A stretch of 64,000 nucleotides of DNA from Pseudomonas sp. JAI120 (GCF_014207255.1 NZ_JACHCZ010000003.1:186001-250000); one strand, 5' to 3'; positions 24,068 to 32,466 are shown, counted from the stretch's first letter. The notes: a model not told the origin generated them from the sequence alone. Program-made: numbers and translations.

Positions 24068-24958
24068 TCAGGCCTTTTTCTTACTCTGAGAAAGCTGCCC
24101 CCGTGCGCCGGAGTGAGTTGCAGAAGGTGCCTTGGTTTCGCTACGAATCTGCGCATGGCTGATCAGCGCAAAGATGAAGCTGCCACCGATGATGTTGCCG
24201 GCCAGTGTGGGGCCGGCAAACACGAGCCAGAAGTCTTTCCACGGCAGCTCACCGGCAAACACCAGGTATGACACTTCCGCCGAACCCACCACGATATGGG
24301 TGAAATCCCCCAGGGCCATCAGGTAGGTGATCAGAATGATGATCCACATCTTGGCGCTTTCCATCGAAGGGATCATCCACACCATGGTGGCGATCATCCA
24401 GCCGGAGACGATGCCCTTGGCGAACATCTGGCCGGCGTCGTTTTCCATGATCTTGCGCCCGATGTCCAGGAAGGCCATGTCGGTCTTGGTGTCGAAGATC
24501 GGCAGGTGCAGCATCACATACGCCACCAACAGCGTGCCGCACAGGTTGCCCACCAGTACCACACTCCAGAGCCTTATCAGCCGCCCGGCATTGGCCAGTG
24601 TAGGCTTGCTCATCACCGGCAACACGGCGGTCAGGGTGTTTTCGGTGAACAGTTGCTGACGCGCCAGGATCACCGCGAGGAAGCCTGCGCAGTAGCCGAA
24701 GCTGGCGATCACCTTGAACGCTTCGCCGTCCGGCAGGCGTGAATTGAGCAGCCCCATGGCCATCAACGACAGGCCCATGGTCAAGCCTGCGGCCAGGGCC
24801 GACCACCACAAGGCGGCGACGCTGCGCTCCAACTCCTGGTCGCCCTGGGTACGGATGATTTCGTGGAGCACCGCGGCGCGGGGTGGCTGGTTCTTGTCCA
24901 CGTCCTGTTGCTCTTCCTGCGACAGGTTGGGGGTCTTGCCGTCTTCGTGGGTAGCCAT
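24068..24958 (-). CDS. YfdC-like formate/nitrite transporter-family channel
   Basis: The 296-residue protein has a hydrophilic N-terminal 50 residues and then six membrane helices of the FNT fold. Recognisable parts are AAGLTMGLSLMAMGLL, FTENTLTAVLPV and the final AGPTLAGNIIGGSFIFALISHAQ, the YfdC subtype. FNT channels pass small monovalent anions such as formate or nitrite, but the YfdC subtype has no settled substrate. It is convergent with the DAACS gene and transcribed in the same direction as the upstream ExoU-like gene, 71 bases away. Confidence 0.85.
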   Translation of the reverse strand: MATHEDGKTPNLSQEEQQDVDKNQPPRAAVLHEIIRTQGDQELERSVAALWWSALAAGLTMGLSLMAMGLLNSRLPDGEAFKVIASFGYCAGFLAVILARQQLFTENTLTAVLPVMSKPTLANAGRLIRLWSVVLVGNLCGTLLVAYVMLHLPIFDTKTDMAFLDIGRKIMENDAGQMFAKGIVSGWMIATMVWMIPSMESAKMWIIILITYLMALGDFTHIVVGSAEVSYLVFAGELPWKDFWLVFAGPTLAGNIIGGSFIFALISHAQIRSETKAPSATHSGARGQLSQSKKKA

Positions 24959-25029
24959 GATGTTCCAGAGTCCGAGGGGTGCCTGTAGCTACGACATGCT
25001 GGCGCGGTAGCTGTTCAGTGACCAGACAA

Positions 25030-26961
25030 CTAAACCGGCATGCGCCAAGCCTTGGCCATCTCCACAGTGGTGGAACTGGAAGGCGTGCTCCAGGGTTTGT
25101 TGCGCGCCTGGTATTTTTCGCTGAGGTCATCGAGCACACGGTTGAACGCGAGTGGCGAAGTGGCCTCGGCCAAGTCTCGGGCTGCGCGCTGTAACAGTTC
25201 AACATTCGACGCCGGCTGGCCTGGTCGGAACAACGATGGGTAGATGACCTCCCGCGTAAAGCTCTCGGCACTCACCGCGATATCGCGCCGCTTCATTTCA
25301 GCGACAGCGCAGGTCATGACCCTGGAAGAGGGTGAAGCATCACCGGCCCCCCGTTTGGCAGCCACTTGCAGCAACGCCTGGAAATTATGCTGGTCAGGGT
25401 CATTCAAGCGCCGTCCCAACCATTCGATTTTCTCGGGACTGCGGGCAAGTGCATCCAGATTACGAACTGCCGACGACAGCTTCGGTGTGAACAGCAAGCT
25501 ATCATGGGACTTCTCGACCGCAGCAATCGCACGGTCCAGGGCGTGCAACACCTGCTTCGCTTCTTCTCGAAACATCAGCACACTGGTAGCGGCCGTGTCT
25601 TTCTGCAATGCCGGCTGCACACTGGCCAGTGTTTTATCATCCATCGCCAGCACCGCTTCATCCAGCGTACCGAACGAGTGAGACTCACGCGTCGTGGCAC
25701 GACGCTGCAGATGCCCCTCCACCGCTTCACGCGCCCTCTCCTGCAGGTGCTGCTTGTACTCATCCTTCATGGTGAAGTTGACCGTACCGTTGAGCAGGCC
25801 GCGAAAATCGCCTTTTTCCGTATTAAGTGGCAACGCCAGCGTCTGGTCGGCAAATGCTTCGAGCCTTTTATCCTGGTAAGCCTCGGCGGCCGAGTGGGGT
25901 GTTCCCGTGATGCAGTCGACCAGGCTGCTGAAAAAACCGCCACGTTGGGCTGGCGCCCCGACGGGGTCTGACTCGAACTTGATGATCAGCGACTCAGACT
26001 TGCTCAGGGGGCTCTCGGAAAACAAACGGTCCACCACGCCTGACGCTGGTGTATTGAGCAGCAGGCCACCGTCCTGAAAGGCCGTGGTTTCAGATGCCAT
26101 CTGGAAGCCATGCCCTTGTTCCACAGGACTTTTGAACAGTACGGGCAACGAACCCGAAATACGCGCGGCGCGGGCGACATCCATGTCCGGAGTCAAACTG
26201 CTGTTGAACACTACCAACTGTGGGCGCCCACCAAACATGCCAGTACCCGTGATATTGAGTTGCTTGACCGCTGGAATATTGCGACTTAACACCTCAAGGT
26301 CGGCAAACGTGGGCGCGCCACCTGCACTGAGCTTGTCAGCAATGCACATGACTTCGGCGGGACGGGTTTCTCTGGGAGTGTCGGCAATATGACCAAGAAG
26401 CGCCTTGCGCGACTCGTCGCGGATCATTTCCTCCAGCGGAACGGCAGCGGTTTTCAGACGTGGCAGCAGGGTCATCAGCAACTGGGAAATGTTGCCGGCC
26501 AGGCCCGGCAAGCGCCCCACATGCTTGCCAAGCGTCGAACTGGCTTCCTGCAACCAGGCCGTCACAGGGTCTTTGCTGTTCAGCAGACTGGGCAGATTGA
26601 TGTTGTCCGACAGCCCATCGAATGCTGCCGCCCCCATGCCACTGGCAACCAAAGCTGCGGAAATCGCGCCGGCGGAGGAACCGGAGATCACCCGAATGCC
26701 TTCCAGTGTCCCTGCGTCTTCAAGTGCCTGCACGCCTCCCGAGAAAGCGACGCCCTTGGCCCCACCACCACTGAGCACCAAATGCGTGACGGGCGGCGGC
26801 GATAACACCACCTCCACCCGCCCTTGAGGATCGCGAAGGAGGGTCAGATTGCGCTCGCCGCCACTGTCCACCAACAACGTCTTCGCCGTGTGATCGGCGC
26901 TGACTCCGGCATTTCCATGCAAATGAGACTGAACAGGAGTGACCGGATTGAGCACTTTCAT
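25030..26961 (-). CDS. ExoU-like patatin phospholipase, full length
   Basis: The 643-residue protein opens with about 55 variable residues, then a patatin domain: oxyanion loop GGGAKG (65-70), nucleophile Ser96 in GSSAG (94-98) and the catalytic Asp297 in DGG (297-299). A long C-terminal region closes with YPSLFRPGQPASNVELLQ and SSTTVEMAKAW, which I recognise as characteristic of P. aeruginosa ExoU, the type III-secreted phospholipase A2 activated by host ubiquitin; ExoU is 687 residues. Both the catalytic and C-terminal membrane-targeting regions therefore appear present. AGAGAGTC before ATG 26961 sets the start. There is no signal peptide and no chaperone gene beside it. Base composition looks lower in G+C than the core genes. 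Confidence 0.9.
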   Translation of the reverse strand: MKVLNPVTPVQSHLHGNAGVSADHTAKTLLVDSGGERNLTLLRDPQGRVEVVLSPPPVTHLVLSGGGAKGVAFSGGVQALEDAGTLEGIRVISGSSAGAISAALVASGMGAAAFDGLSDNINLPSLLNSKDPVTAWLQEASSTLGKHVGRLPGLAGNISQLLMTLLPRLKTAAVPLEEMIRDESRKALLGHIADTPRETRPAEVMCIADKLSAGGAPTFADLEVLSRNIPAVKQLNITGTGMFGGRPQLVVFNSSLTPDMDVARAARISGSLPVLFKSPVEQGHGFQMASETTAFQDGGLLLNTPASGVVDRLFSESPLSKSESLIIKFESDPVGAPAQRGGFFSSLVDCITGTPHSAAEAYQDKRLEAFADQTLALPLNTEKGDFRGLLNGTVNFTMKDEYKQHLQERAREAVEGHLQRRATTRESHSFGTLDEAVLAMDDKTLASVQPALQKDTAATSVLMFREEAKQVLHALDRAIAAVEKSHDSLLFTPKLSSAVRNLDALARSPEKIEWLGRRLNDPDQHNFQALLQVAAKRGAGDASPSSRVMTCAVAEMKRRDIAVSAESFTREVIYPSLFRPGQPASNVELLQRAARDLAEATSPLAFNRVLDDLSEKYQARNKPWSTPSSSTTVEMAKAWRMPV

Positions 26962-27064
26962 GCACTGACTCTCTCTGCGGGGGTGTAATCCTGAGTGACG
27001 AGAGAGCCTGGAAAAGATCCACCCGGAACAACCTGGCAACAGAAATCAAACCGGTGGCATGTAA

Positions 27065-27469
27065 TTATTCGCGAATGTCATCTTCCTGGAACTGGTCCTT
27101 TACATACTTGATCTCGGTACGGCCGTGGGGCGCGGGCAAGCCGTCTTCGCCGAGGTTGACGAAGACCATCTTCTCTACAGTCAGGATGCTTTTACGGGTG
27201 ATCTTGTTGCGCACTTCACAGGTGAGGGTGATGGAGGTGCGGCCAAATTCGGTGGCAGTGATCCCGAGTTCGATGATGTCGCCCTGTCGCGAGGCGCTGA
27301 CAAAGTTGATTTCGGAAATGTATTTGGTCACCACGCGCTGGTTGCCCAGTTGGACGATGGCGTAGATGGCCGCTTCTTCGTCGATCCAGCGCAGCAGGCT
27401 GCCGCCGAACAGGGTGCCGTTGGGGTTGAGGTCTTCAGGTTTTACCCATTTGCGGGTGTGGAAGTTCAT
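27065..27469 (-). CDS. Hotdog-fold acyl-CoA thioesterase
   Basis: The 134-residue protein fits the YciA/acyl-CoA thioesterase group: NPNGTLFGGSLLRWIDEEAAIYAI carries the hotdog helix with the catalytic acidic residue, followed by VTKYISEINFVSASRQGDIIELG. It should hydrolyse acyl-CoA esters in the cytoplasm. GGAGTGACC sets ATG 27469; the frame opens further upstream without a ribosome site. It is divergent from ahcY. Confidence 0.88.
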   Translation of the reverse strand: MNFHTRKWVKPEDLNPNGTLFGGSLLRWIDEEAAIYAIVQLGNQRVVTKYISEINFVSASRQGDIIELGITATEFGRTSITLTCEVRNKITRKSILTVEKMVFVNLGEDGLPAPHGRTEIKYVKDQFQEDDIRE

Positions 27470-27588
27470 GGTCACTCCAAAGCGTCTTGCCAAATGATGG
27501 GCAACATCATGGCAGAGCCTGCCCCCAAGCTCTATGCGCCGTTGCCTATCAACCCCATGCGCGATCTGCATGCCGCCGACAGAAAGGC

Positions 27589-27617
27589 TTGGGAAGTATC
27601 GCGTACACGGCTATAAT
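27589..27617 (+). promoter_or_regulatory. Predicted sigma-70 promoter of ahcY
   Basis: TTGGGA (27589-27594) and a perfect TATAAT (27612-27617) are separated by 17 bases. Transcription would begin near 27624 and give a leader of about 170 bases containing the SAH riboswitch. Confidence 0.75.
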
Positions 27618-27669
27618 CGCCACCGCTTCAAAACGGTCATCTTCAGTTGATACCGTTTCTCCCGCCACC

Positions 27670-27768
27670 TGTCCGAGGGGCGCTGCAGCAGGTTCAACCT
27701 GTCAGGCTCGGATGGGGCGTTGTCCGGCCTGGTTGCCCTGGCCTGATACTAAACGCACAACGGCGCCC
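27670..27768 (+). promoter_or_regulatory. S-adenosylhomocysteine (SAH) riboswitch
   Basis: The leader of ahcY carries the conserved SAH-riboswitch elements: CCGAGGGGCGCTGCAGC at 27673-27689, CAGGCTCGG at 27703-27711 and CAACGGCGCCC near 27758-27768. CCGAG pairs with CTCGG, and the GGGGCGC and GCGCCC segments close the outer stem. This class binds SAH and raises expression of SAH-recycling genes when SAH accumulates. A further 7-bp hairpin (AAACGGT/ACCGTTT, 27631-27658) lies ahead of it. ahcY starts 28 bases downstream. Confidence 0.9.
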
Positions 27769-27796
27769 ATTCGCACACTACGAATGGAGGCTCTTC

Positions 27797-29206
27797 ATGA
27801 GCGCTGTAATTACGCCTGCAGATTTCAACGACTACAAAGTCGCCGACATGTCCCTCGCCGCCTGGGGCCGTCGCGAAACCTTTATCGCCGAATCCGAAAT
27901 GCCAGCCTTGATGGGCCTGCGTCGCAAGTACGCCGCCGAGCAACCGCTCAAGGGCGCTAAGATCCTCGGCTGCATCCACATGACCATCCAGACTGCCGTA
28001 CTGATCGAAACCCTGGTGGCCCTGGGCGCCGAAGTGCGTTGGTCGTCCTGCAACATCTTCTCGACTCAAGACCAGGCCGCTGCCGCCATCGCCGCCGCCG
28101 GTATCCCGGTATTCGCCTGGAAAGGCGAGACCGAAGAAGAGTACGAGTGGTGCCTGGAGCAAACCATCCTGAAAGATGGCGCGCCTTGGGATGCCAACAT
28201 GATCCTCGACGACGGCGGCGACCTGACCGAGCTGCTGCACAAGAAGTACCCGCAGATCCTCGACCGCGTCCACGGCGTGACCGAAGAGACCACCACCGGC
28301 GTGCACCGCCTGCTGGACATGCTGGCCAAGGGCGAGCTGAAAATCCCGGCCATCAACGTCAACGACTCCGTGACCAAGAGCAAGAACGACAACAAGTACG
28401 GCTGCCGTCACAGCCTGAACGATGCCATCAAGCGCGGCACCGACCACCTGCTGTCGGGCAAGCAAGCCCTGGTGATCGGCTACGGCGACGTGGGCAAGGG
28501 TTCGTCCCAGTCCCTGCGCCAGGAAGGCATGATCGTTAAAGTCTCCGAAGTCGACCCGATCTGCGCCATGCAAGCCTGCATGGACGGTTTCGAAGTGGTT
28601 TCGCCGTTCATCGATGGCGTCAATGACGGCACCGAAGCAAGCATCGACAAGGCCCTGCTGGGCAAGATCGACCTGATCGTGACCACCACCGGTAACGTCA
28701 ACGTCTGCGATGCCAATATGCTCAAGGCCCTGAAAAAGCGTGCCGTGGTGTGCAACATCGGTCACTTCGACAACGAGATCGACACCGCTTTCATGCGCAA
28801 GAACTGGGCGTGGGAAGAAGTGAAGCCGCAGGTACACAAGGTTCACCGTACCGGCGCTGGCGCTTTCGACCCACAGAACGACGACTACCTGATCCTGCTG
28901 GCTGAAGGCCGCCTGGTTAACCTGGGCAACGCTACAGGCCACCCAAGCCGCATCATGGACGGCTCGTTCGCCAATCAGGTACTGGCCCAGATCTTCCTGT
29001 TCGGCCAGAAATACGCCGACCTGTCGCCAGCCCAGAAAGCCGAGCGCCTGACCGTGGAAGTACTACCGAAGAAACTCGACGAAGAAGTGGCCCTGGAAAT
29101 GGTCCGCGGCTTCGGCGGCGTGGTGACTCAGCTGACCAAGACCCAGGCCGACTACATCGGCGTGACCGTCGAAGGTCCGTTCAAGCCGCACGCTTATCGC
29201 TACTAA
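27797..29206 (+). CDS. ahcY: S-adenosylhomocysteine hydrolase
   Basis: The 469-residue enzyme splits SAH to homocysteine and adenosine with bound NAD. It shows the N-terminal MSLAAWGRRE, the catalytic NDSVTKSKNDNKYG (Lys and Asp), the NAD loop GYGDVGKGSSQSL and the C-terminal KPHAYRY that reaches the neighbouring subunit. Length indicates the longer bacterial form with a central insertion. GGAGG before ATG 27797 sets the start. It is controlled by the SAH riboswitch in its leader and followed by a REPIN and metF. Confidence 0.98.
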   Translation: MSAVITPADFNDYKVADMSLAAWGRRETFIAESEMPALMGLRRKYAAEQPLKGAKILGCIHMTIQTAVLIETLVALGAEVRWSSCNIFSTQDQAAAAIAAAGIPVFAWKGETEEEYEWCLEQTILKDGAPWDANMILDDGGDLTELLHKKYPQILDRVHGVTEETTTGVHRLLDMLAKGELKIPAINVNDSVTKSKNDNKYGCRHSLNDAIKRGTDHLLSGKQALVIGYGDVGKGSSQSLRQEGMIVKVSEVDPICAMQACMDGFEVVSPFIDGVNDGTEASIDKALLGKIDLIVTTTGNVNVCDANMLKALKKRAVVCNIGHFDNEIDTAFMRKNWAWEEVKPQVHKVHRTGAGAFDPQNDDYLILLAEGRLVNLGNATGHPSRIMDGSFANQVLAQIFLFGQKYADLSPAQKAERLTVEVLPKKLDEEVALEMVRGFGGVVTQLTKTQADYIGVTVEGPFKPHAYRY

Positions 29207-29230
29207 GTAATCAGCCCAACCTGCTCTACC

Positions 29231-29331
29231 TGTAGGAGCGAGCCTGCTCGCGAAAAACTCAAGGACACCGCGTACATCCTGTTTCTACGCGTTATCGTTG
29301 ACGTTCTTCGCGAGCAAGCTCGCGCCTACAG
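29231..29331. repeat. REPIN of the GTAGGAGCGAGC family
   Basis: TGTAGGAGCGAGCCTGCTCG and the inverted GCGAGCAAGCTCGCGCCTAC enclose a loop of about 55 bases. The reverse complement of the loop contains AACGTCAACGATAACGC, the same string as in the element at 19349-19448, so the two are sister copies in opposite orientation. It lies between ahcY and metF. Confidence 0.88.
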
Positions 29332-29378
29332 TGCAGATGGGTTGCACAGTCGGCTTCTGAGTTTCAAAGGGTATGACC

Positions 29379-30224
29379 ATGTCCCAAGACCGTCGCTACA
29401 GCTTCGAGTTCTTCCCCACCAAGACCGATGCTGGGCATGAAAAACTGATGGCGACTGCCAAGCAGTTGGCCACTTACAACCCCGACTTCTTCTCCTGCAC
29501 CTACGGCGCGGGCGGTTCGACGCGCGATCGTACGATCAACACCGTGTTGCAACTTGAAAGCGAAGTCAAAATTCCCGCCGCTCCGCATTTGTCCTGCGTG
29601 GGCGACAGCAAGGCCGATCTGCGCGGCCTGCTCACCCAATACAAGGCCGCCGGCATCAAGCGCATCGTTGCCCTGCGTGGCGACTTGCCGTCCGGCATGG
29701 GCATGGCCAGCGGTGAGCTGCGCCACGCCAATGACCTGGTGAGCTTCATTCGCGAAGAAAGCGGCGATCACTTCCATATCGAAGTGGCCGCTTACCCGGA
29801 GATGCACCCCCAGGCGCGCAATTTCGAAGACGATCTGCAGAATTTCGTACGCAAGGCCAACGCCGGCGCCGACAGCGCGATCACCCAGTACTTCTTCAAC
29901 GCCGACAGCTATTTCTACTTCGTCGAGCGTGTACAGGCCATGGGTGTGAACATCCCGATCGTGCCGGGCATCATGCCGATCACCAACTACAGCAAGCTGG
30001 CGCGCTTCTCTGACGCCTGCGGTGCAGAGATCCCACGCTGGGTGCGCAAGCAACTGGAAGCCTATGGCGATGACGTTAAGAGCATCCAGGCGTTCGGCGA
30101 GCAGGTGATCAGCAATATGTGTGAAAAATTGTTGCAAGGTGGCGCGCCAGGCCTGCACTTCTATACCCTGAACCAGGCTGAACCAAGCCTCGCGATCTGG
30201 AACAACCTTAAACTGCCACGCTAG
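29379..30224 (+). CDS. metF: Methylenetetrahydrofolate reductase
   Basis: The 281-residue flavoprotein reduces 5,10-methylene- to 5-methyl-tetrahydrofolate, the methyl donor for methionine synthesis. It starts SQDRRYSFEFFPTKTD and has FFSCTYGAGGSTRD, IVALRGDLPSG and the flavin-side AVYPEMHPQA-like segment (AAYPEMHPQA). Two ATGs (29373 and 29379) are possible; AAAGGG favours 29379. It stands next to ahcY, in line with a methyl-cycle group, and has its own terminator. Confidence 0.97.
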   Translation: MSQDRRYSFEFFPTKTDAGHEKLMATAKQLATYNPDFFSCTYGAGGSTRDRTINTVLQLESEVKIPAAPHLSCVGDSKADLRGLLTQYKAAGIKRIVALRGDLPSGMGMASGELRHANDLVSFIREESGDHFHIEVAAYPEMHPQARNFEDDLQNFVRKANAGADSAITQYFFNADSYFYFVERVQAMGVNIPIVPGIMPITNYSKLARFSDACGAEIPRWVRKQLEAYGDDVKSIQAFGEQVISNMCEKLLQGGAPGLHFYTLNQAEPSLAIWNNLKLPR

Positions 30225-30247
30225 GCTGGTTTAATCGCTGTACCCGG

Positions 30248-30272
30248 CCCTCGTTATTACGGGGGTTTTTTT
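30248..30272 (+). terminator. Rho-independent terminator of metF
   Basis: CCCTCG (30248-30253) pairs with CGGGGG (30260-30265; one T-G) around TTATTA and is followed by seven T. Confidence 0.75.
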
Positions 30273-30307
30273 CGTCTATATATCTCCGGAAAGGAAGCCT
30301 GCAGTAC

Positions 30308-31390
30308 ATGAATACAGCGTCCCCGACTCTCCGCCCGCAACTGGTGTACTTGGTATTCGGCGCCGAGACCTATCATCAGGAAGCCGTATTCAGCATCGCC
30401 AGTGCCCTGGCCCAACTGGGCGGCCCCCAGGACATGCCATTGGACATCCAGGTGTTCAGCGACAACCCGGCCCCCTATCGCGGCTTGCCGGTACAGGTTC
30501 ACACGCTGGACGACGCCACGCGCAGACGCTGGAGCGAGCCCCACGGCTACCACTTCCGCACCAAACATGTGCTGTTGCGCCAGGTGCTGGAAACAGCGGA
30601 GCGCGCGCTGTTGATCGACACCGACACTTTTTTCCACGACTCGCCCATGGCGCTGTTCGAACGCGTCGCGCCCGGTACCGTGCTGTGCAATGCCTTCCAG
30701 GCCAAGTACGGCGACAACCGCGAAAGCGTGCTGTATGAAACCATGGCCAAGCACCTCGCAGACAAAGGCCTGGCCGACGACGACATGTGGCTGCTCAACT
30801 CCGGCGTCATGGGCCTGGCCCGGCAAGACGCGCACATCCTTGATCGCTCGATCGAGTTGATGGACGAACTGTTCCCGATGGCCCGGGGCGCCTACACCCT
30901 GGAAGAATTCTGCCTGTCAGTGGCCGTGTACCGCACGCTCAACGTGCGCCAGTGTCCCGACCTGATCCACCATTACTGGAGCCGCAAGCAGCTGTTCCGC
31001 GCCAAGGTAAAGGCGTGGATCACCAAGCACGCCGCAGACCCCATCTGCGCCAAGGCCCTGGCCGACACCCGCAATGTGTCTGCCCACCTGCCTCGTCCGC
31101 CGCGCCTGCAGCGCTTGATGTACAAGCTGATCACCCTGGCCTTGCCCAAACGCAAGCAGCAGTTCATCCGCGAAATCCTCTACGGCTGCTACGAGCACGA
31201 AAATGAATTCGACCAGGCCTGTGGCCCGGTCTGGTGGGACAAGGCCCTGCAGAATCAGGAAGAGCGGCAAAAATGCCCGGTCGACGCGCACCAGCTCGAA
31301 CATTGGTTCGCCAACCCTGTGGTGCGCCTGATTCTGGGCGAGCGACGTGCAGCCATCTACGCACACCTGATGACTTCACCGACAAAATAG
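30308..31390 (+). CDS. Putative glycosyltransferase-like protein
   Basis: The 360-residue protein lacks a signal peptide. It opens with a hydrophobic strand LVYLVFGAETYHQEAVFSI and has a DxD-type motif in LLIDTDTFF (about residue 100), followed by LNSGVMGL, the layout of nucleotide-sugar transferases. The C-terminal 150 residues are basic and rich in Lys, Arg and aromatic residues. Its sugar and acceptor are unknown. GGAAG precedes the ATG. It lies alone between metF and an orphan binding protein, with no capsule or LPS genes nearby. Confidence 0.6.
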   Translation: MNTASPTLRPQLVYLVFGAETYHQEAVFSIASALAQLGGPQDMPLDIQVFSDNPAPYRGLPVQVHTLDDATRRRWSEPHGYHFRTKHVLLRQVLETAERALLIDTDTFFHDSPMALFERVAPGTVLCNAFQAKYGDNRESVLYETMAKHLADKGLADDDMWLLNSGVMGLARQDAHILDRSIELMDELFPMARGAYTLEEFCLSVAVYRTLNVRQCPDLIHHYWSRKQLFRAKVKAWITKHAADPICAKALADTRNVSAHLPRPPRLQRLMYKLITLALPKRKQQFIREILYGCYEHENEFDQACGPVWWDKALQNQEERQKCPVDAHQLEHWFANPVVRLILGERRAAIYAHLMTSPTK

Positions 31391-31453
31391 CGCTGCCCGC
31401 AGATGCGTGTGCCAGAGCTTCTCTTTAGCGCGCGGGCGTCGTAACCTCGGGGC

Positions 31454-32245
31454 ATGCCCGTCATTCTGAAGCTGTTGACCGCTGCGCTTTTTACTTGCTT
31501 GAGCCTGGCCGCTTATGGCGAGAAATTGCGCATTGTCACCGAGCCCTGGGCGCCTTACGTGTATGAAGAACACGGCGCCATGCGCGGGCTGGACTACGAA
31601 ACCACGGTGATCGTGTTCCAGCGCCTGGGGGTCGATGTGCAATGGCAGTTCCTGCCCTGGAAGCGCTGTCTGGCCATGCTTGACCAGGGCAATGCCGATG
31701 GCGCACTGGATATTTTCCACAGTCACGACCGCGACGCGCTGCTGCTGTACCCCAGCGAACCGTTGTCGGAAGTGGAGTTCGTGATGTTCTACGCCAACGA
31801 GCGCCCTTACCCGGTCCAAAGCCTTGACGACCTTGGCGGCCTGACTGTCGGCACGTCCCCAGGCTACCTGTACAGCGCCCCCTTCAGCGACTCTGCCGCG
31901 TTCAACCGCGAGCCGGCCCCCAGCCATGAGGCCAACTTCGGCAAATTGCTGCTGGGGCGCATCGACCTGGCGATCACCGACCGCCGGGTCGGCCAGCATG
32001 TGATCAAGACGCTGGGCCTGGAGGACAAGGTCAGCCAGGCTCCCGTTGTGGTCAGCCGCCAGCAGCAATACCTTGCCGTTCGCCGTGGCGCGGGGATGGA
32101 CCTGCTGGTGCAACGCTTTGCCGCCGAACTCAAGCGTTTCAAACAGGAGCCGGCCTACGCCGCCTTGAGCGCCAAATATGGTGGAATCCAAGCCAAAACA
32201 GCGCCCGGAGGCACCGTTGAGCAGCAGGAAAGCAGCGCGCCGTGA
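31454..32245 (+). CDS. Periplasmic solute-binding protein, type 3 (orphan)
   Basis: The 263-residue protein has a signal peptide (MPVILKLLTAALFTCLSLAAYG) and a mature PBPb domain starting LRIVTEPWAPYVYEEHGAM, with GLDYETTVIVFQRLG and the hinge segment LTVGTSPGYLYSAPF. It resembles the protein at 343-1080 in type and in having no permease gene beside it. The tail of about 20 residues is Gln/Ser-rich. Ligand unknown. The ribosome site is weak. Confidence 0.75.
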   Translation: MPVILKLLTAALFTCLSLAAYGEKLRIVTEPWAPYVYEEHGAMRGLDYETTVIVFQRLGVDVQWQFLPWKRCLAMLDQGNADGALDIFHSHDRDALLLYPSEPLSEVEFVMFYANERPYPVQSLDDLGGLTVGTSPGYLYSAPFSDSAAFNREPAPSHEANFGKLLLGRIDLAITDRRVGQHVIKTLGLEDKVSQAPVVVSRQQQYLAVRRGAGMDLLVQRFAAELKRFKQEPAYAALSAKYGGIQAKTAPGGTVEQQESSAP

Positions 32246-32251
32246 TTGCTC

Positions 32252-32260
32252 TGTTATACT
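32252..32260 (+). promoter_or_regulatory. Extended -10 promoter for rhlE
   Basis: TGTTATACT matches an extended -10 element (TGnTATAcT). Transcription would begin near 32267 and leave an unusually long leader of about 200 bases before the rhlE ATG at 32467. No convincing -35 is seen. Confidence 0.45.
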
Positions 32261-32466
32261 CCGGCCTTTCCGCCAGGCTCACGCCCGGCCGCTGAGGTCC
32301 TGAAAAAGGCACCCAACCCCGCTACTGCGCAGCTTTCAGCCCGCGCGAGCCGGTGGAGTGCCCGCCAGACGCAGCAGGACCGGACGGGATTGCGCTCCCC
32401 TAAGCGCCATTCACGCCCGGCAAGATTATCCCTTTGGGCCAAGCCCTAACTAAAACAGGATTACTC

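Noticed and set aside
26962..27064. Hrp box or ExsA site before the ExoU-like gene
   Set aside because: I looked for GGAACC with a CCAC element and for an ExsA-like A-rich box on the minus strand. No match was found.
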